DNA of 64,000 bases from Kaistia sp. 32K (GCF_016629525.1 NZ_AP024269.1:992001-1056000); one strand, 5' to 3'. Positions 41,699 through 50,814 are shown, numbered from the stretch's first letter. Program-made: numbers and translations. The notes: generated by a model not told the origin, from the letters alone.

Positions 41699-42850
41699 AT
41701 GGACCGCCGCACTTTCCTGATGTCCGCCGCCGGCGCCGCTGCCGGCCTGGCCCTGATGCCCCGCATGGCCTTTGCCGCCAAGGGTACGATCGACTGGTAC
41801 ACGGGCTCGGACGCCAACGTCCTCGACTTCTGGGCCAACACCATCAAGCCCGCCTTTGAAGCCGCCAATCCGGGCATCAAGCTCAACCTCGTCGACGCCG
41901 GCGACAATGCGGGCATTCAGGCCATCGCCGAGCGCGCCATCGCCGCCAAGCAGACCGGCACCGACCCGCAGGCCGACTATTTCGAGCACGCCGATCCCAA
42001 CCTGCCGGCCGGCGCCCTCGATGCCGGCATCTATGTGAACCTGGCCGAGGCCGGCCTCTCCAACTATTCGCGCGTCAACCCGCTCGCCATCACCAGCCCG
42101 TTCAGCCTGCCGTATCGCGGTTCGCAGGTCCTGCTCGCCTATGACAGCTCCAAGCTCAAGGCCGCCGACGCGCCGAAGAGCTGGGAAGCGCTGGTCGCCT
42201 GGATCAAGGCCAATCCCGGCCAGTTCATCTACAATCGCCCCGACAAGGGCGGCTCGGGCGGCAATTTCGTCCGCCGCGCCATCCATCAGGCGAACGGCCT
42301 CGATCCCAAGGCGTTCACCATCGACAACTACAGCGACGACTACGCCGCCAAGACGCTCGGCCGCGCCTGGGAGATCCTGACCGACCTCGCGCCGTCGCTC
42401 TACGACAAGGGCGCCTATTCGTCGGGCAACACCCAGTCGCTGCAGCTGCTCTCCCAGGGCGTCGTGACCATGATCCCGGTCTGGTCCGACCAGGTGCTGC
42501 AGGCCATTCACCAGGGCGTGCTGCCGGCCGATACCGGTCTCGTCCAGCTTCAGGATCTCGCGCTCTGCGGCGGTTTTTCGCGCGGCGTCGTGCTCTCGAA
42601 CGGCGTCAACCGCGAAGCAGCCCTGCGGCTCGCCGATTTCATCCTGTCGGAAGAGATCCAGGGCGCCATCCTGACCGAGCTCGGCGGCTTCCCCGGCGTT
42701 TCCTGGGACTATATCTCGACCGATCTGCGCAAGCGCTTCGCCGACATCGTCCCGCAGTCCATCCCGACCTTCCCCGAGGGCAAGTGGGAAGCGGCCGTCA
42801 ATGACGGCTGGTATCGCAACGTCGCTCCGAACGTCGACCGCAAGTCGTGA
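41699..42850 (+). CDS. ABC transporter substrate-binding protein, system 2
   Basis: 383 residues. Twin-arginine-like leader MDRRTFLMSAAGAAAGLAL ending FAA; mature protein of the spermidine/iron/2-AEP-like class: GTIDWYTGSDANVLDFWANT, DPQADYFEHADPNLPAG, FIYNRPDKGGSGGNFVRR, GVVTMIPVWSDQVLQA. Delivers the substrate for the phosphodiesterase and phosphatase encoded at the end of the operon, in my reading. Stop overlaps the permease GTG by 4 bp. Confidence 0.85.
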   Translation: MDRRTFLMSAAGAAAGLALMPRMAFAAKGTIDWYTGSDANVLDFWANTIKPAFEAANPGIKLNLVDAGDNAGIQAIAERAIAAKQTGTDPQADYFEHADPNLPAGALDAGIYVNLAEAGLSNYSRVNPLAITSPFSLPYRGSQVLLAYDSSKLKAADAPKSWEALVAWIKANPGQFIYNRPDKGGSGGNFVRRAIHQANGLDPKAFTIDNYSDDYAAKTLGRAWEILTDLAPSLYDKGAYSSGNTQSLQLLSQGVVTMIPVWSDQVLQAIHQGVLPADTGLVQLQDLALCGGFSRGVVLSNGVNREAALRLADFILSEEIQGAILTELGGFPGVSWDYISTDLRKRFADIVPQSIPTFPEGKWEAAVNDGWYRNVAPNVDRKS

Positions 42851-43731
42851 CAGAGGTCGCCCAAGGGGTGGCCCGCCCACGCGTCGATTCCGCAGCGAGC
42901 AGGAGGCCGGTAGGCCTCCTGCTCGTCGCCGTTCCGGTTCTCCTGATGATCTGGCTGGTCATCTGGCCGGCCATCAACGCCATCGCCAGCACCATCTGGC
43001 GCCCGGACGCCAGTGGCGCATCCCGCTTCGATCTTTCGAGCTATGCCTTCTTCTTTTCGGATCGCTACAGCCTCGACAATCTCGCCGTCACGCTCTGGAC
43101 GACGCTGATCTCCGCCGTGCTTCTGCTGCTGATCTGCCTGCCGATCGCGCTCTATCTGCGCTTTTCGCGCGGCCGGCTGCCGGCCTATGTCCAGGCGCTC
43201 GCCATCCTGCCGATGTTCGTGCCCTCGATCATCCTGGCCTTCGCCTTCATCCGCGTTCTGGGTCCGAACGGCATGGTCGACATCCTGCTGAACGCCGTTG
43301 GCCTCCCCAAGATCCGGACGCCCTATCTCACGCCCTGGGGACCCGTCATCGGCCTGGTCTGGGACAATATTCCGCTGACCGTGCTGATCCTGCTCGCCGG
43401 TCTCGGCAGTGTCGCCAACCAGTCGATCGAGGCCGCGCGGGATGTGGGGGCGAATGCCCTGCAGGTCTTCTGGCACATCATCCTGCCGCGCATTTCCAAT
43501 TCCGTCCTCGTGGCGCTTTCCTTCTCGATCCTCGGCATCTTCTCGTCCTTCACGCTTCCCTATCTGCTGGGGCCCGCGTCGCCGGAAATGCTCGGCCCCT
43601 TCATGCAGCGCACGCTCCGCGACGTGCACGACCCGGTCGGCGCCATGACCCAGGCGGTCGTCGCCTTCGGCTTCTGCATCGTGTTCGGGCTCTTCTATGT
43701 GCGTTCGGTCGCGCGCAACCGGGGCAAGTGA
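42847..43731 (+). CDS. ABC transporter permease, system 2 (first)
   Basis: 294 residues, six membrane helices, EAA loop IEAARDVGANALQVFWHIIL. Starts with GTG 42847 in a GTGA overlap with the binding-protein stop. N-terminal ~20 residues are a charged cytoplasmic extension (VARPRVDSAASRRP). Confidence 0.87.
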   Translation: MTEVAQGVARPRVDSAASRRPVGLLLVAVPVLLMIWLVIWPAINAIASTIWRPDASGASRFDLSSYAFFFSDRYSLDNLAVTLWTTLISAVLLLLICLPIALYLRFSRGRLPAYVQALAILPMFVPSIILAFAFIRVLGPNGMVDILLNAVGLPKIRTPYLTPWGPVIGLVWDNIPLTVLILLAGLGSVANQSIEAARDVGANALQVFWHIILPRISNSVLVALSFSILGIFSSFTLPYLLGPASPEMLGPFMQRTLRDVHDPVGAMTQAVVAFGFCIVFGLFYVRSVARNRGK

Positions 43732-43732
43732 G

Positions 43733-44557
43733 ATGAAGACGCTTGTTTCCCCGCGGCCGCGCATCGACGGGCTCGGCGTCCTGTTCGCAGCCGTCCTCAC
43801 GCTCGCCATCATCGGTCCTCTGCTCGTCGTCGGCACCTGGGCCTTCACCGAGGTCTGGCGCTATCCCAGCATCATCCCGCAACAGTTCGGGCTCCGGTTC
43901 TGGGGCCAGACGCTCGGGCGCGCCGATGTCTGGAGCGCGCTGACGCTGAGCCTCCAGCTCTCGACGGTCGTGACGCTGCTTTCGGCGCTGATCTGTCTTC
44001 CGGCTGCCTATGCGTTCGCCCGGATGAAGTTCCCGGGGCGGGACATTCTGTTCTTCTCGTTCCTGGCCGGCCATGCCTTTCCGAAATTCGGGCTGCTGGT
44101 CGCGATCGCCGCGATCTTCCTGCAGCTGAACCTCATCGGCTCCTTCTGGGGCGTCGTGCTCATCCAGCTCGTTGGCACGCTGATGTTCATGATCTGGATC
44201 CCCGTGGCCGCCTTCCAGGCCGTGGACCGTCGCATGGAGGAGGCCGCCCGCGACGTCGGCGCCAGCCCGTTGCGGGTGTTCTGGTCCATCACGCTTCCCC
44301 AGGCCGGGCCGACCATTGCCGCGGCCGTGCTTCTGACCTTCGTCAGCACCTTCTACGAGACCGAGGGCGCCTGGCTCGTCGGCGCGCCGAGCATCCGCAC
44401 CATGCCCGTGCTGATGATCAGTTTCATCAACAACCAGATGGTCATCCAGTTCGGCGCGGTCCTCTCCGTCCTGCTCTGGGTGCCCTCGTTCATCGCTCTC
44501 ATGTTCGCCCGTCGCGTCATCGGCGGCGGCGCGTTCGCGCGTGGTTTCGGCGGCTAG
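43733..44557 (+). CDS. ABC transporter permease, system 2 (second)
   Basis: 274 residues, six membrane helices, EAA loop MEEAARDVGASPLRVFWSIT. Begins one base after the previous stop. MPVLMISFINNQMVIQFGAVLS is the final-helix region of MalG-like permeases. Its EAA loop nearly copies that of its partner, as expected of a heterodimer. Confidence 0.87.
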   Translation: MKTLVSPRPRIDGLGVLFAAVLTLAIIGPLLVVGTWAFTEVWRYPSIIPQQFGLRFWGQTLGRADVWSALTLSLQLSTVVTLLSALICLPAAYAFARMKFPGRDILFFSFLAGHAFPKFGLLVAIAAIFLQLNLIGSFWGVVLIQLVGTLMFMIWIPVAAFQAVDRRMEEAARDVGASPLRVFWSITLPQAGPTIAAAVLLTFVSTFYETEGAWLVGAPSIRTMPVLMISFINNQMVIQFGAVLSVLLWVPSFIALMFARRVIGGGAFARGFGG

Positions 44558-44565
44558 GAATTCGC

Positions 44566-45600
44566 ATGTCCGTACTCAACATCGCCCAGATCACGAAGAC
44601 CTATTCCGGCGGCACCCGGGCCGTCGACAGCTTCTCGCTCGACGTCGCGGATGGCGAGCTCGTCTGCCTCCTCGGCCCCTCCGGTTCGGGCAAGTCGACG
44701 CTTCTGCGCATGGTCGGCGGCTTCGAGCAGCCGACCGGCGGTCGCATCACCATCGACGGCGAAGACGTCACCCGTCTGCCGCCGGAGCGCCGGCCGACCG
44801 GCATGGTGTTCCAGAGCCACGCGCTCTGGACCCATATGAACGTGTTCCGCAACCTCGCCTTCGGCCTCAAGCTGCGCCGGATGCCGGCGCCCCGGATCCA
44901 GGAGAAGGTCGAGGCCGTGCTCGAGCTGGTGGGGCTCGCCGGCTATGGCAACCGCATGACCAGCCAGCTTTCGGGCGGCCAGCAGCAACGCGTGGCGCTG
45001 GCCCGTTCGCTGGTGCTCGAGCCCAAGATCCTTCTGCTCGACGAGCCCTTCGCCAGCCTCGACCAGCATCTTCGCGAGCGGCTGCGCGAAGAGGTGCGCG
45101 ATATCCAGCAGCGCCTCGGCATCACCACCCTGTTCGTCACCCACGGCCAGGACGAGGCCCTTTCCATGGCCGATCGCATCGTCGTCATGGCAGATGGCAA
45201 GACCGAGCAGATCGACCGCCCCGATGTCGTCTATCGCGATCCGCAGACACCGTTCGTCGCCGGCTTTATCGGCACCATGAACCTAATCGAAGGCGAGGTT
45301 CTGGACGGAAGCTTCGTCCGCGCCGACCTTGTCGTGCCGCTTCCGGTTTCCGACGGTCCTGCTACGCTTGCGATCCGCCCCGAAGCGCTCGACCTCGCGG
45401 CCTCGGAGACGCCGAAGGCCAGCGTGCATCGGGTCACCGACTATGGCTCGCATGGCCTTGTCGATCTCGATCTCCGCGACGGGACGCGGCTCAAATCCAT
45501 GGTGGCCCATCCCGATCTGTTCCGGGCCGGGCAGGGGGTCGAGCTTCTGCCGCGCGCCGTCGCTCTCTACCGCAACAACCAGCAGATCTACCGGAGCTGA
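44566..45600 (+). CDS. ABC transporter ATPase, system 2
   Basis: 344 residues: Walker A GPSGSGKST, Q-loop VFQSHALWTHM, signature [15 protein letters not shown], Walker B LLLDEPFASLD, switch VTHGQDEAL, and a TOBE regulatory domain (LAIRPEALDLAAS). Eight bases after the permease and two before the phosphodiesterase gene, so transport and hydrolysis are made from one message. Confidence 0.9.
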   Translation: MSVLNIAQITKTYSGGTRAVDSFSLDVADGELVCLLGPSGSGKSTLLRMVGGFEQPTGGRITIDGEDVTRLPPERRPTGMVFQSHALWTHMNVFRNLAFGLKLRRMPAPRIQEKVEAVLELVGLAGYGNRMTSQLSGGQQQRVALARSLVLEPKILLLDEPFASLDQHLRERLREEVRDIQQRLGITTLFVTHGQDEALSMADRIVVMADGKTEQIDRPDVVYRDPQTPFVAGFIGTMNLIEGEVLDGSFVRADLVVPLPVSDGPATLAIRPEALDLAASETPKASVHRVTDYGSHGLVDLDLRDGTRLKSMVAHPDLFRAGQGVELLPRAVALYRNNQQIYRS

Positions 45601-45602
45601 AC

Positions 45603-46439
45603 GTGACCGTGCCCATCCTGATCGAGCGCGAAGGCCACCGCACCTGGCTCAAATGGCATCGCGGCCGCCGCCGCGCCTCTGATCCGGCCTTTACCGGAGA
45701 GCGCATCCTCGAGGCCATGCGCCTCGGCGCCAGCGTCGAGGTCGACCTCGTCATTCATGCCGAGGGCGGCTGCGCGATCCTGCACGATTTGACGCTCGAG
45801 CGGGAAACCACCGGTTCCGGGAAGGTGCGCGATATAGGCGCCACCGCTCTGCGCGAACTCCACCTGCGCGACAATGACGGCAACCCCATCGCGGAAAAGG
45901 TGAGGCTACTCGAGGATCTCTGCGCCCTGCTGGCTCGGGAAGGCATCCATCCCGACGCGCTTCTCCAGCTCGACTTCAAGGAGGACCGGCAGGCGCTCAC
46001 CCCGGAGGTCGTCGAAAGCTTCGGCGCCAGCGCCACGCCGATCGCCGGATCGCTGATCCTGTCGGGCGGCGATTTCGAGGCCATCGCCATGCTGGCCGCA
46101 GCCGCCCCCGGCATCGCGACCGGTTTTGATCCCTGCTACGACGGCGCGCTCGCCGACCTTCAGGCACGCGGAAACTATCTCGATTTCATCCGAGAGGCGC
46201 TCGCCACGGCGCCGGACGCAGGGATGATCTATCTCGACTACGAGATTGTCCTGGCCGCCGAGGATGCCGGTGTCGATATCATCGCGCCGATCCACGCCGC
46301 CGGCCGCCGCGTCGACGCCTGGACGATCGGGGGGACCGACCCGCTCGCGATTGCCCAGGTCGAGCGTCTGCTGCGGCTCCGCGTCGACCAGATCACCACA
46401 GACGACCCGGAAGGGCTTGCTGAGGCCTTCCGCTCATGA
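45603..46439 (+). CDS. Cytoplasmic glycerophosphodiester phosphodiesterase
   Basis: 278 residues of the GDPD TIM-barrel family, with the catalytic set in order: H19 in WHRG, E46 and D48 in VEVD, H61 in ILHD. Later DALLQLDFKED and GRRVDAWTIGG are also typical; the usual PENT motif after HRG is absent. It would cut a glycerophosphodiester into glycerol phosphate plus alcohol, or glycerol plus a phosphoalcohol. There is no signal peptide, so its substrate must be imported first, fitting the importer two bases upstream. GTG 45603 is the first start after the ATPase stop; its stop overlaps the next ATG. Confidence 0.87.
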   Translation: MTVPILIEREGHRTWLKWHRGRRRASDPAFTGERILEAMRLGASVEVDLVIHAEGGCAILHDLTLERETTGSGKVRDIGATALRELHLRDNDGNPIAEKVRLLEDLCALLAREGIHPDALLQLDFKEDRQALTPEVVESFGASATPIAGSLILSGGDFEAIAMLAAAAPGIATGFDPCYDGALADLQARGNYLDFIREALATAPDAGMIYLDYEIVLAAEDAGVDIIAPIHAAGRRVDAWTIGGTDPLAIAQVERLLRLRVDQITTDDPEGLAEAFRS

Positions 46440-47245
46440 CCGTCGATTACGCCACCGTCCTCGACCACATGGTCGCCACCGCCCGCGAGGCGGGCGCGTT
46501 GACGCTGGAGCATTTCCAGCGCTTCCGCGATATCGAGATCGGCATCAAGGGCCCCGGCGACTTCGTTTCCGATGCGGACCGGGACTCCGAGACGCTGATC
46601 CGCGAGCGCCTGCTCGGCCGCTATCCCTGGGGTCTCACCGGCGAGGAATTCGCGCCTGTCGAGGGTTCGGACGACGACCACCGTTGGCTGGTCGACCCGA
46701 TCGACGGCACCACCAATTTCCTCTTCGGCCAGCACTACACCATCACGATCGCGCTGCGTCGCGGCAACGAGACGATCTGCGGGCTGGTCTACAATCCCGT
46801 CGCCGACGAGATGTTCACGGCGATGAAAGGCGAGGGCGCCTATCTCAACCGCGTGCGCCAGCGGGTCAGCGCCAGCACCGATGTCGCCCTGATGTGCGTC
46901 GGCACGGGCCTGCCCACGCCCAACCTCTCGCTGTATCCGGGCGCCTATCAGCGCCTCGACGAAATCCGCGCGCCCATCGGCGCGGTCCGCGTCGTCGGCA
47001 GCGCCGCCAATTCCTGCGCCTATGTCGCCTGCGGCCGGCTCACCGGCTATTACGAGGAAACCGGCTTCATCGACACGGCGGCCGGCATTCTCCTCGTCCA
47101 GGAGGCGGGCGGCATCGTCACCGACTGGTGGGGTCGCGGACCGGAAGTGTACGAGAAGACCGGCACGCTGATCGTCGCCAATCCCGCCACCCACGCCTAC
47201 CTCCTCGAACGCCTGCGCGACGTTCCGCCGAAGGATCCCGCGTAG
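46436..47245 (+). CDS. Inositol-monophosphatase-family phosphatase
   Basis: 269 residues with the Mg-site motifs of the family: GEEFAPVE (Glu), WLVDPIDGTTNF (Asp-x-x-Asp-Gly-Thr) and GFIDTAAGILLVQEAGG (Asp of the usual WDxAAG, Trp replaced). GSAANSCAYVACGRLTGYYE is the substrate-side region. Coupled to the phosphodiesterase by a 4-bp ATGA overlap, which suggests consecutive reactions: the phosphodiesterase releases a phosphoalcohol, and this enzyme removes the phosphate. Inositol phosphate is the simplest substrate, but sugar phosphates are possible. Confidence 0.88.
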   Translation: MTVDYATVLDHMVATAREAGALTLEHFQRFRDIEIGIKGPGDFVSDADRDSETLIRERLLGRYPWGLTGEEFAPVEGSDDDHRWLVDPIDGTTNFLFGQHYTITIALRRGNETICGLVYNPVADEMFTAMKGEGAYLNRVRQRVSASTDVALMCVGTGLPTPNLSLYPGAYQRLDEIRAPIGAVRVVGSAANSCAYVACGRLTGYYEETGFIDTAAGILLVQEAGGIVTDWWGRGPEVYEKTGTLIVANPATHAYLLERLRDVPPKDPA

Positions 47246-47273
47246 ACCCACATGAAAGGTCGCCGGCGAGACA

Positions 47274-48278
47274 TCAAATCTGCCGGCAGCTTTCGCGGAT
47301 GATCAGTTCCGGCTGGAAGACCTCGACGGCGCCGCTCGGCTGCGCCTTGCTGGTGATCTCGTTCAGCAATTGCTTGATGGCGCTCTGCGCCATGTCCGCG
47401 ATCGGCGCCGCGATCACGGTCGGCGGCGGGTTCATGATGTTGGCGAAGTAGAAATCGTCGATGCCGATCACCGAGACGTCGGCCGGCACCCGGAGCTGCA
47501 ATTCGCGGAGCGCGTTCAATACGCCCAGCATCATCATGTTGGAGAGCGCAAAGATCGCGGTCGGCGGCTCGGGCGCGCGCATCAGGGCCAGCGTGCTGTC
47601 ATGCGCGACGGCCTGGTCGAACTGGCCGTCGATCAGCAGGCGCTGTTCGACTGGCACGCCATGGGCGGCGTGGGCGTCGAGATAGCCCTGAAGCCGGTCC
47701 TCGCCTGTGACGACATTGGGGCGGCCGGTGGTGACGGCGATGCGGCGGTGGCCGAGTTCGAACAGATAGTCGATGGCGAGGCGCGCGGCACGCACGTTGT
47801 CGAGCTTCACCACGTCATAGGGCAGACCGGCGATGAAGCTGTCGAGCAGGATCGTCGGCACGTGGATCTGCTCGGCGAGGCTGGCGCCGTGCTCTGCGTC
47901 CGAGCGGGTGGGGATGATGATCAGGCCGGCGACGCGCTGGGCCCGCATCATGGTGAGGATTTGACGCTCCCGGTCGAAATCCTCGTTGGTCGAATAGACG
48001 GCGGCCATGTATCCGGCCTGCAGGCAGGCGGATTCGACCACGCGCGCGACATTGGCGAAGTGCGGATTGGTGATATCGGGCAGGATGAGGCCGACCAGTC
48101 GCGACTGGCCGATCCGGAGGCTCTGCGCCGCGCCATGCGGCACGTAGCCGATCTCGCGCACCGCCTTCCGGACCTTCTCGATAACCTCGTCGCTCACCGG
48201 CGCCGACCGGTTGATGGCCGCCGATGCGGTCGAAATGGCGACGCCAGCCCGCCGCGCAACATCCTTGATGGTAGCCAA
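47274..48278 (-). CDS. LacI-family regulator of the GH116 sugar operon
   Basis: 334 residues: helix-turn-helix LATIKDVARRAGVAISTASA, hinge YVPHGAAQSLRIGQSR, effector domain with PTAIFALSNMMMLGVLNAL and VPADVSVIGIDDFYF. Start taken at TTG 48278 (GGAGGA three bases before it, and the usual two residues ahead of TIKDVA); GTG 48305 is an in-frame alternative without a binding site. Divergent from the importer and followed on that side by two perfect palindromic operators. Confidence 0.9.
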   Translation of the reverse strand: MATIKDVARRAGVAISTASAAINRSAPVSDEVIEKVRKAVREIGYVPHGAAQSLRIGQSRLVGLILPDITNPHFANVARVVESACLQAGYMAAVYSTNEDFDRERQILTMMRAQRVAGLIIIPTRSDAEHGASLAEQIHVPTILLDSFIAGLPYDVVKLDNVRAARLAIDYLFELGHRRIAVTTGRPNVVTGEDRLQGYLDAHAAHGVPVEQRLLIDGQFDQAVAHDSTLALMRAPEPPTAIFALSNMMMLGVLNALRELQLRVPADVSVIGIDDFYFANIMNPPPTVIAAPIADMAQSAIKQLLNEITSKAQPSGAVEVFQPELIIRESCRQI

Positions 48279-48333
48279 GCTTCCTCCAGCCCCGTCGTCG
48301 CCCACTTGTCAAACGGGCCACGACATGCACTAT

Positions 48334-48347
48334 ACGAAACGTTTCGT
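48334..48347. promoter_or_regulatory. LacI-family operator 1
   Basis: ACGAAACGTTTCGT, a perfect 14-bp palindrome with the central CG pair typical of LacI/GalR operators, 56 bp upstream of the regulator start. It shares its 12-bp core CGAAACGTTTCG with operator 2. Confidence 0.85.
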
Positions 48348-48410
48348 GCAGGCAAATTTCTAGGACGCGGTTTGGGGAGGAGCCCATCCGCGTTTTTTCG
48401 GGGAGGGCAC

Positions 48411-48424
48411 ACGAAACGTTTCGA
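48411..48424. promoter_or_regulatory. LacI-family operator 2
   Basis: ACGAAACGTTTCGA; the inner 12 bases (48412-48423) are perfectly palindromic and identical to operator 1. Centres are 77 bp apart, and this copy is 56 bp before the binding-protein start, mirroring the distance of operator 1 from the regulator. Suits coordinate repression, possibly by looping. Confidence 0.85.
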
Positions 48425-48480
48425 CCGGAAATCCGGCGAGACAACAACGACGCTGGGGACGGCGCAAAGGGAGGACATCC

Positions 48481-49761
48481 ATGCATATGCTTTCACGGCG
48501 CAGCCTGCTGCTGTCGACGGCGGCTGTGGCCGTCGGCGCGAGCCTCGGTTTCGGACCGGCTTTCGCTCAGTCGGACGTGACGGCGACGCTCAAGCTCCAG
48601 GGCTTTGGCGGCGATGCGGAGCTGAGCGCCATCACCAACGCGATCGCGCGCTTCAACAAGAAATATCCGAACGTCACGGTCGAGCTGGAGATGGACGCCA
48701 TCGCCAATGGCTGGGGCGACTATGTGACCAAGGTGCTCGGCCAGTTCAACGCCGGCGCCGCCGCCGATGTCTACGGCACCGCCATCGAGACCTTCCAGGC
48801 GTTCTCGTCGCGCAATCTCTGGATGGGGCTGGACGACTTCGTCCAAGCCAATTCCGGATTCTCGGACTTTGCGCCGAGCCTGTTCAAGCAGGGTTCCTAC
48901 AACGGGGTGATCCACTACATCCCGATTGGCTGGAACAACATCATGATCAACTACAACCGGGACCTGTTCGACAAGGCCGGCGTCGCCTATCCGGCCGACG
49001 GCAAATGGACCTGGGACGAGTTCCGCAAGGTCGCCAAGGCGCTGACCGTCAAGGACGCGTCCGGGACGGTTGTCCAGTTCGGCTATGAAGTACCGAACCA
49101 GAACTTCTTCGTGCAGCCCTGGTTCTTCTCCAACGGCACCGCCATCCTCAACGATGACTGGTCCGCCTCGAACATGCTGGACCCCAAGGTCTCGGAAACG
49201 CTGCAGTTCCTCTACGACCTGATCCATGTCGACGGCGTCTCGCCCATTCCGGGCAGCGGCGCGCCGATGGACAGCCAGTTCTTCGCCGGCCAGGTCGCCA
49301 TGATCAGCCGTGGCCACTGGATCGTGCAGGGCGCCAAGAACAACAAGGTCAACATGGACATCGCCATTCCGCCGAGCAAGGAAAGCGATACCACCGTGAT
49401 CGGCTTCGGCGGCTACGCCATCAACAAGAATACCGCCAATGCGGACCTTGCCAAGGCGCTGGTGCTCGAGCTGACGAGCGAAGAGACGCAGAAGGAAGAG
49501 GGCGAGAAGGGCGGCGGCGTGCCGGGCCGCAAGTCCGCCGCCTCGACCGAGGCGTTCCTGAGCTTCCCGCCCTCGGCCGCGCTCTACTACCAGACCCTGC
49601 CGCATACCAAGGCCGTGCCTTCGCCGGCTAACTTCCAGGAAGTCGAGAAGATCTTCATCCGCCACTACACCGCGATGATGGCGGGCGAGATCTCGATCGC
49701 CGACGGCGTCAAGGCGGCCGATGCCGAGCTGGCCGCTTCGTTCGCCCGGCTGAAACAGTAG
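48481..49761 (+). CDS. Sugar ABC transporter substrate-binding protein (CUT1), GH116 operon
   Basis: 426 residues. Tat-like leader LSRRSLLLSTAAVAVGASLGF cleaved near AFAQ. Cluster-B sugar-binding features: LKLQGFGGDAELSAITNAI, YPNVTVELEMDAIANGWG, ADVYGTAIETFQAF, FAGQVAMISRGHWIVQGA. Sugar identity is not readable; the glycosidase in the operon suggests a beta-glucoside. Start at ATG 48481 (GGGAGG eight bases upstream); ATG 48487 is also in frame. Confidence 0.88.
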   Translation: MHMLSRRSLLLSTAAVAVGASLGFGPAFAQSDVTATLKLQGFGGDAELSAITNAIARFNKKYPNVTVELEMDAIANGWGDYVTKVLGQFNAGAAADVYGTAIETFQAFSSRNLWMGLDDFVQANSGFSDFAPSLFKQGSYNGVIHYIPIGWNNIMINYNRDLFDKAGVAYPADGKWTWDEFRKVAKALTVKDASGTVVQFGYEVPNQNFFVQPWFFSNGTAILNDDWSASNMLDPKVSETLQFLYDLIHVDGVSPIPGSGAPMDSQFFAGQVAMISRGHWIVQGAKNNKVNMDIAIPPSKESDTTVIGFGGYAINKNTANADLAKALVLELTSEETQKEEGEKGGGVPGRKSAASTEAFLSFPPSAALYYQTLPHTKAVPSPANFQEVEKIFIRHYTAMMAGEISIADGVKAADAELAASFARLKQ

Positions 49762-49793
49762 CGGCGGGCTCCGCCTCCGACATCCTCCGACCG

Positions 49794-49828
49794 GTCCGGG
49801 CGCGCCTCTCCACGGGCGCAGCCCGGAC
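49794..49828 (+). terminator. Intercistronic hairpin after the binding-protein gene
   Basis: GTCCGGGC / GCCCGGAC plus an inner GCGCC / GGCGC stem with one bulged A, in the 141-bp gap before the permease genes. Same placement as the hairpins in three other importer operons of the window. Confidence 0.55.
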
Positions 49829-49902
49829 ACCCATCACGGAACGCCGCCCCCGGGGTCATCCCCGTGCGGGAGGCTGCCCTATAGCCTTGCTTGGAACTCT
49901 CC

Positions 49903-50814
49903 ATGGCCGCCAGTCTCGCCGCCCGCCGTTCCTCCTCCGACCTCCGCCGGGCGCAGGCGCGCACCGCCTATCTGTTCGTGCTGCCCACGACGGTCCTCTA
50001 TGTGACCTTCGTGCTGGCGCCGGTGGTGGTTACCTGCATCCTCGCCTTCGCCCATTTCGACCCCATGATGGGATCGCGCTGGGTCGGCTTCGACAATTTC
50101 GTGCGCTTCTTCTCCGATCGCCGCTCGCTGCAGATCCTCTGGAACACGCTGCGCTTCACCTTCTTCGCGGTGACCTTCAACGTGTCGATCGGGCTGATGC
50201 TGGCGATCGCGCTCAACCGGGCGATGCCGGGCTGGCTGCTCTATTTCTTCCGCCTGTCGTTCTTCCTGCCGGTGATCATCGCGGCGGCCTTCGTCTCGAT
50301 CGTCTGGAGCTATCTCTACGGCGATGATCTCGGCGTCATAAACTACTACCTCCGCGTCATCGGATTGCCGGGTGTGCGCTGGCTGACCGACGCCAATCAG
50401 GCGATGACGTCGATCATCATCATGGATGTCTGGAAGAACACCGGCTTCTTCATGATCATCTTCATCGCCGCGCTGCAGGGCGTTCCGAAGACGATCCTCG
50501 AGGCGGCGGTGATGGACGGGACGCCGGCATGGCGGCAGTTCTTCCGCATTACCCTGCCTTACATCTCGCCGGTCGTGTTCTTCTGCATCGTCTACGCCTC
50601 GATCGGCGCGCTGCAGGTGTTCGAGTCGATCGTCATCCTGACCCATGGCGGGCCGGGCGACGCCACGCGCTCGCTGTCCATCCTCATCGTCGAGGAAGGC
50701 TTCGGCAGCTTCCAGATCGGCTACGCCGCCGCGATCTCGGTCGTCATGACGGTGCTGATCCTTGTCATCACCGCCGCGCAGCAGATCCTCTCCCGCCGCT
50801 GGGTGCAGCAATGA
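49903..50814 (+). CDS. Sugar ABC transporter permease (first), GH116 operon
   Basis: 303 residues, six membrane helices, EAA loop LEAAVMDGTPAWRQFFRITL; MMGSRWVGFDNFVRFFSDRR is the usual loop before helix two. ATG 49903 preferred to TTG 49891. Stop overlaps the next start (ATGA). Confidence 0.9.
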   Translation: MAASLAARRSSSDLRRAQARTAYLFVLPTTVLYVTFVLAPVVVTCILAFAHFDPMMGSRWVGFDNFVRFFSDRRSLQILWNTLRFTFFAVTFNVSIGLMLAIALNRAMPGWLLYFFRLSFFLPVIIAAAFVSIVWSYLYGDDLGVINYYLRVIGLPGVRWLTDANQAMTSIIIMDVWKNTGFFMIIFIAALQGVPKTILEAAVMDGTPAWRQFFRITLPYISPVVFFCIVYASIGALQVFESIVILTHGGPGDATRSLSILIVEEGFGSFQIGYAAAISVVMTVLILVITAAQQILSRRWVQQ

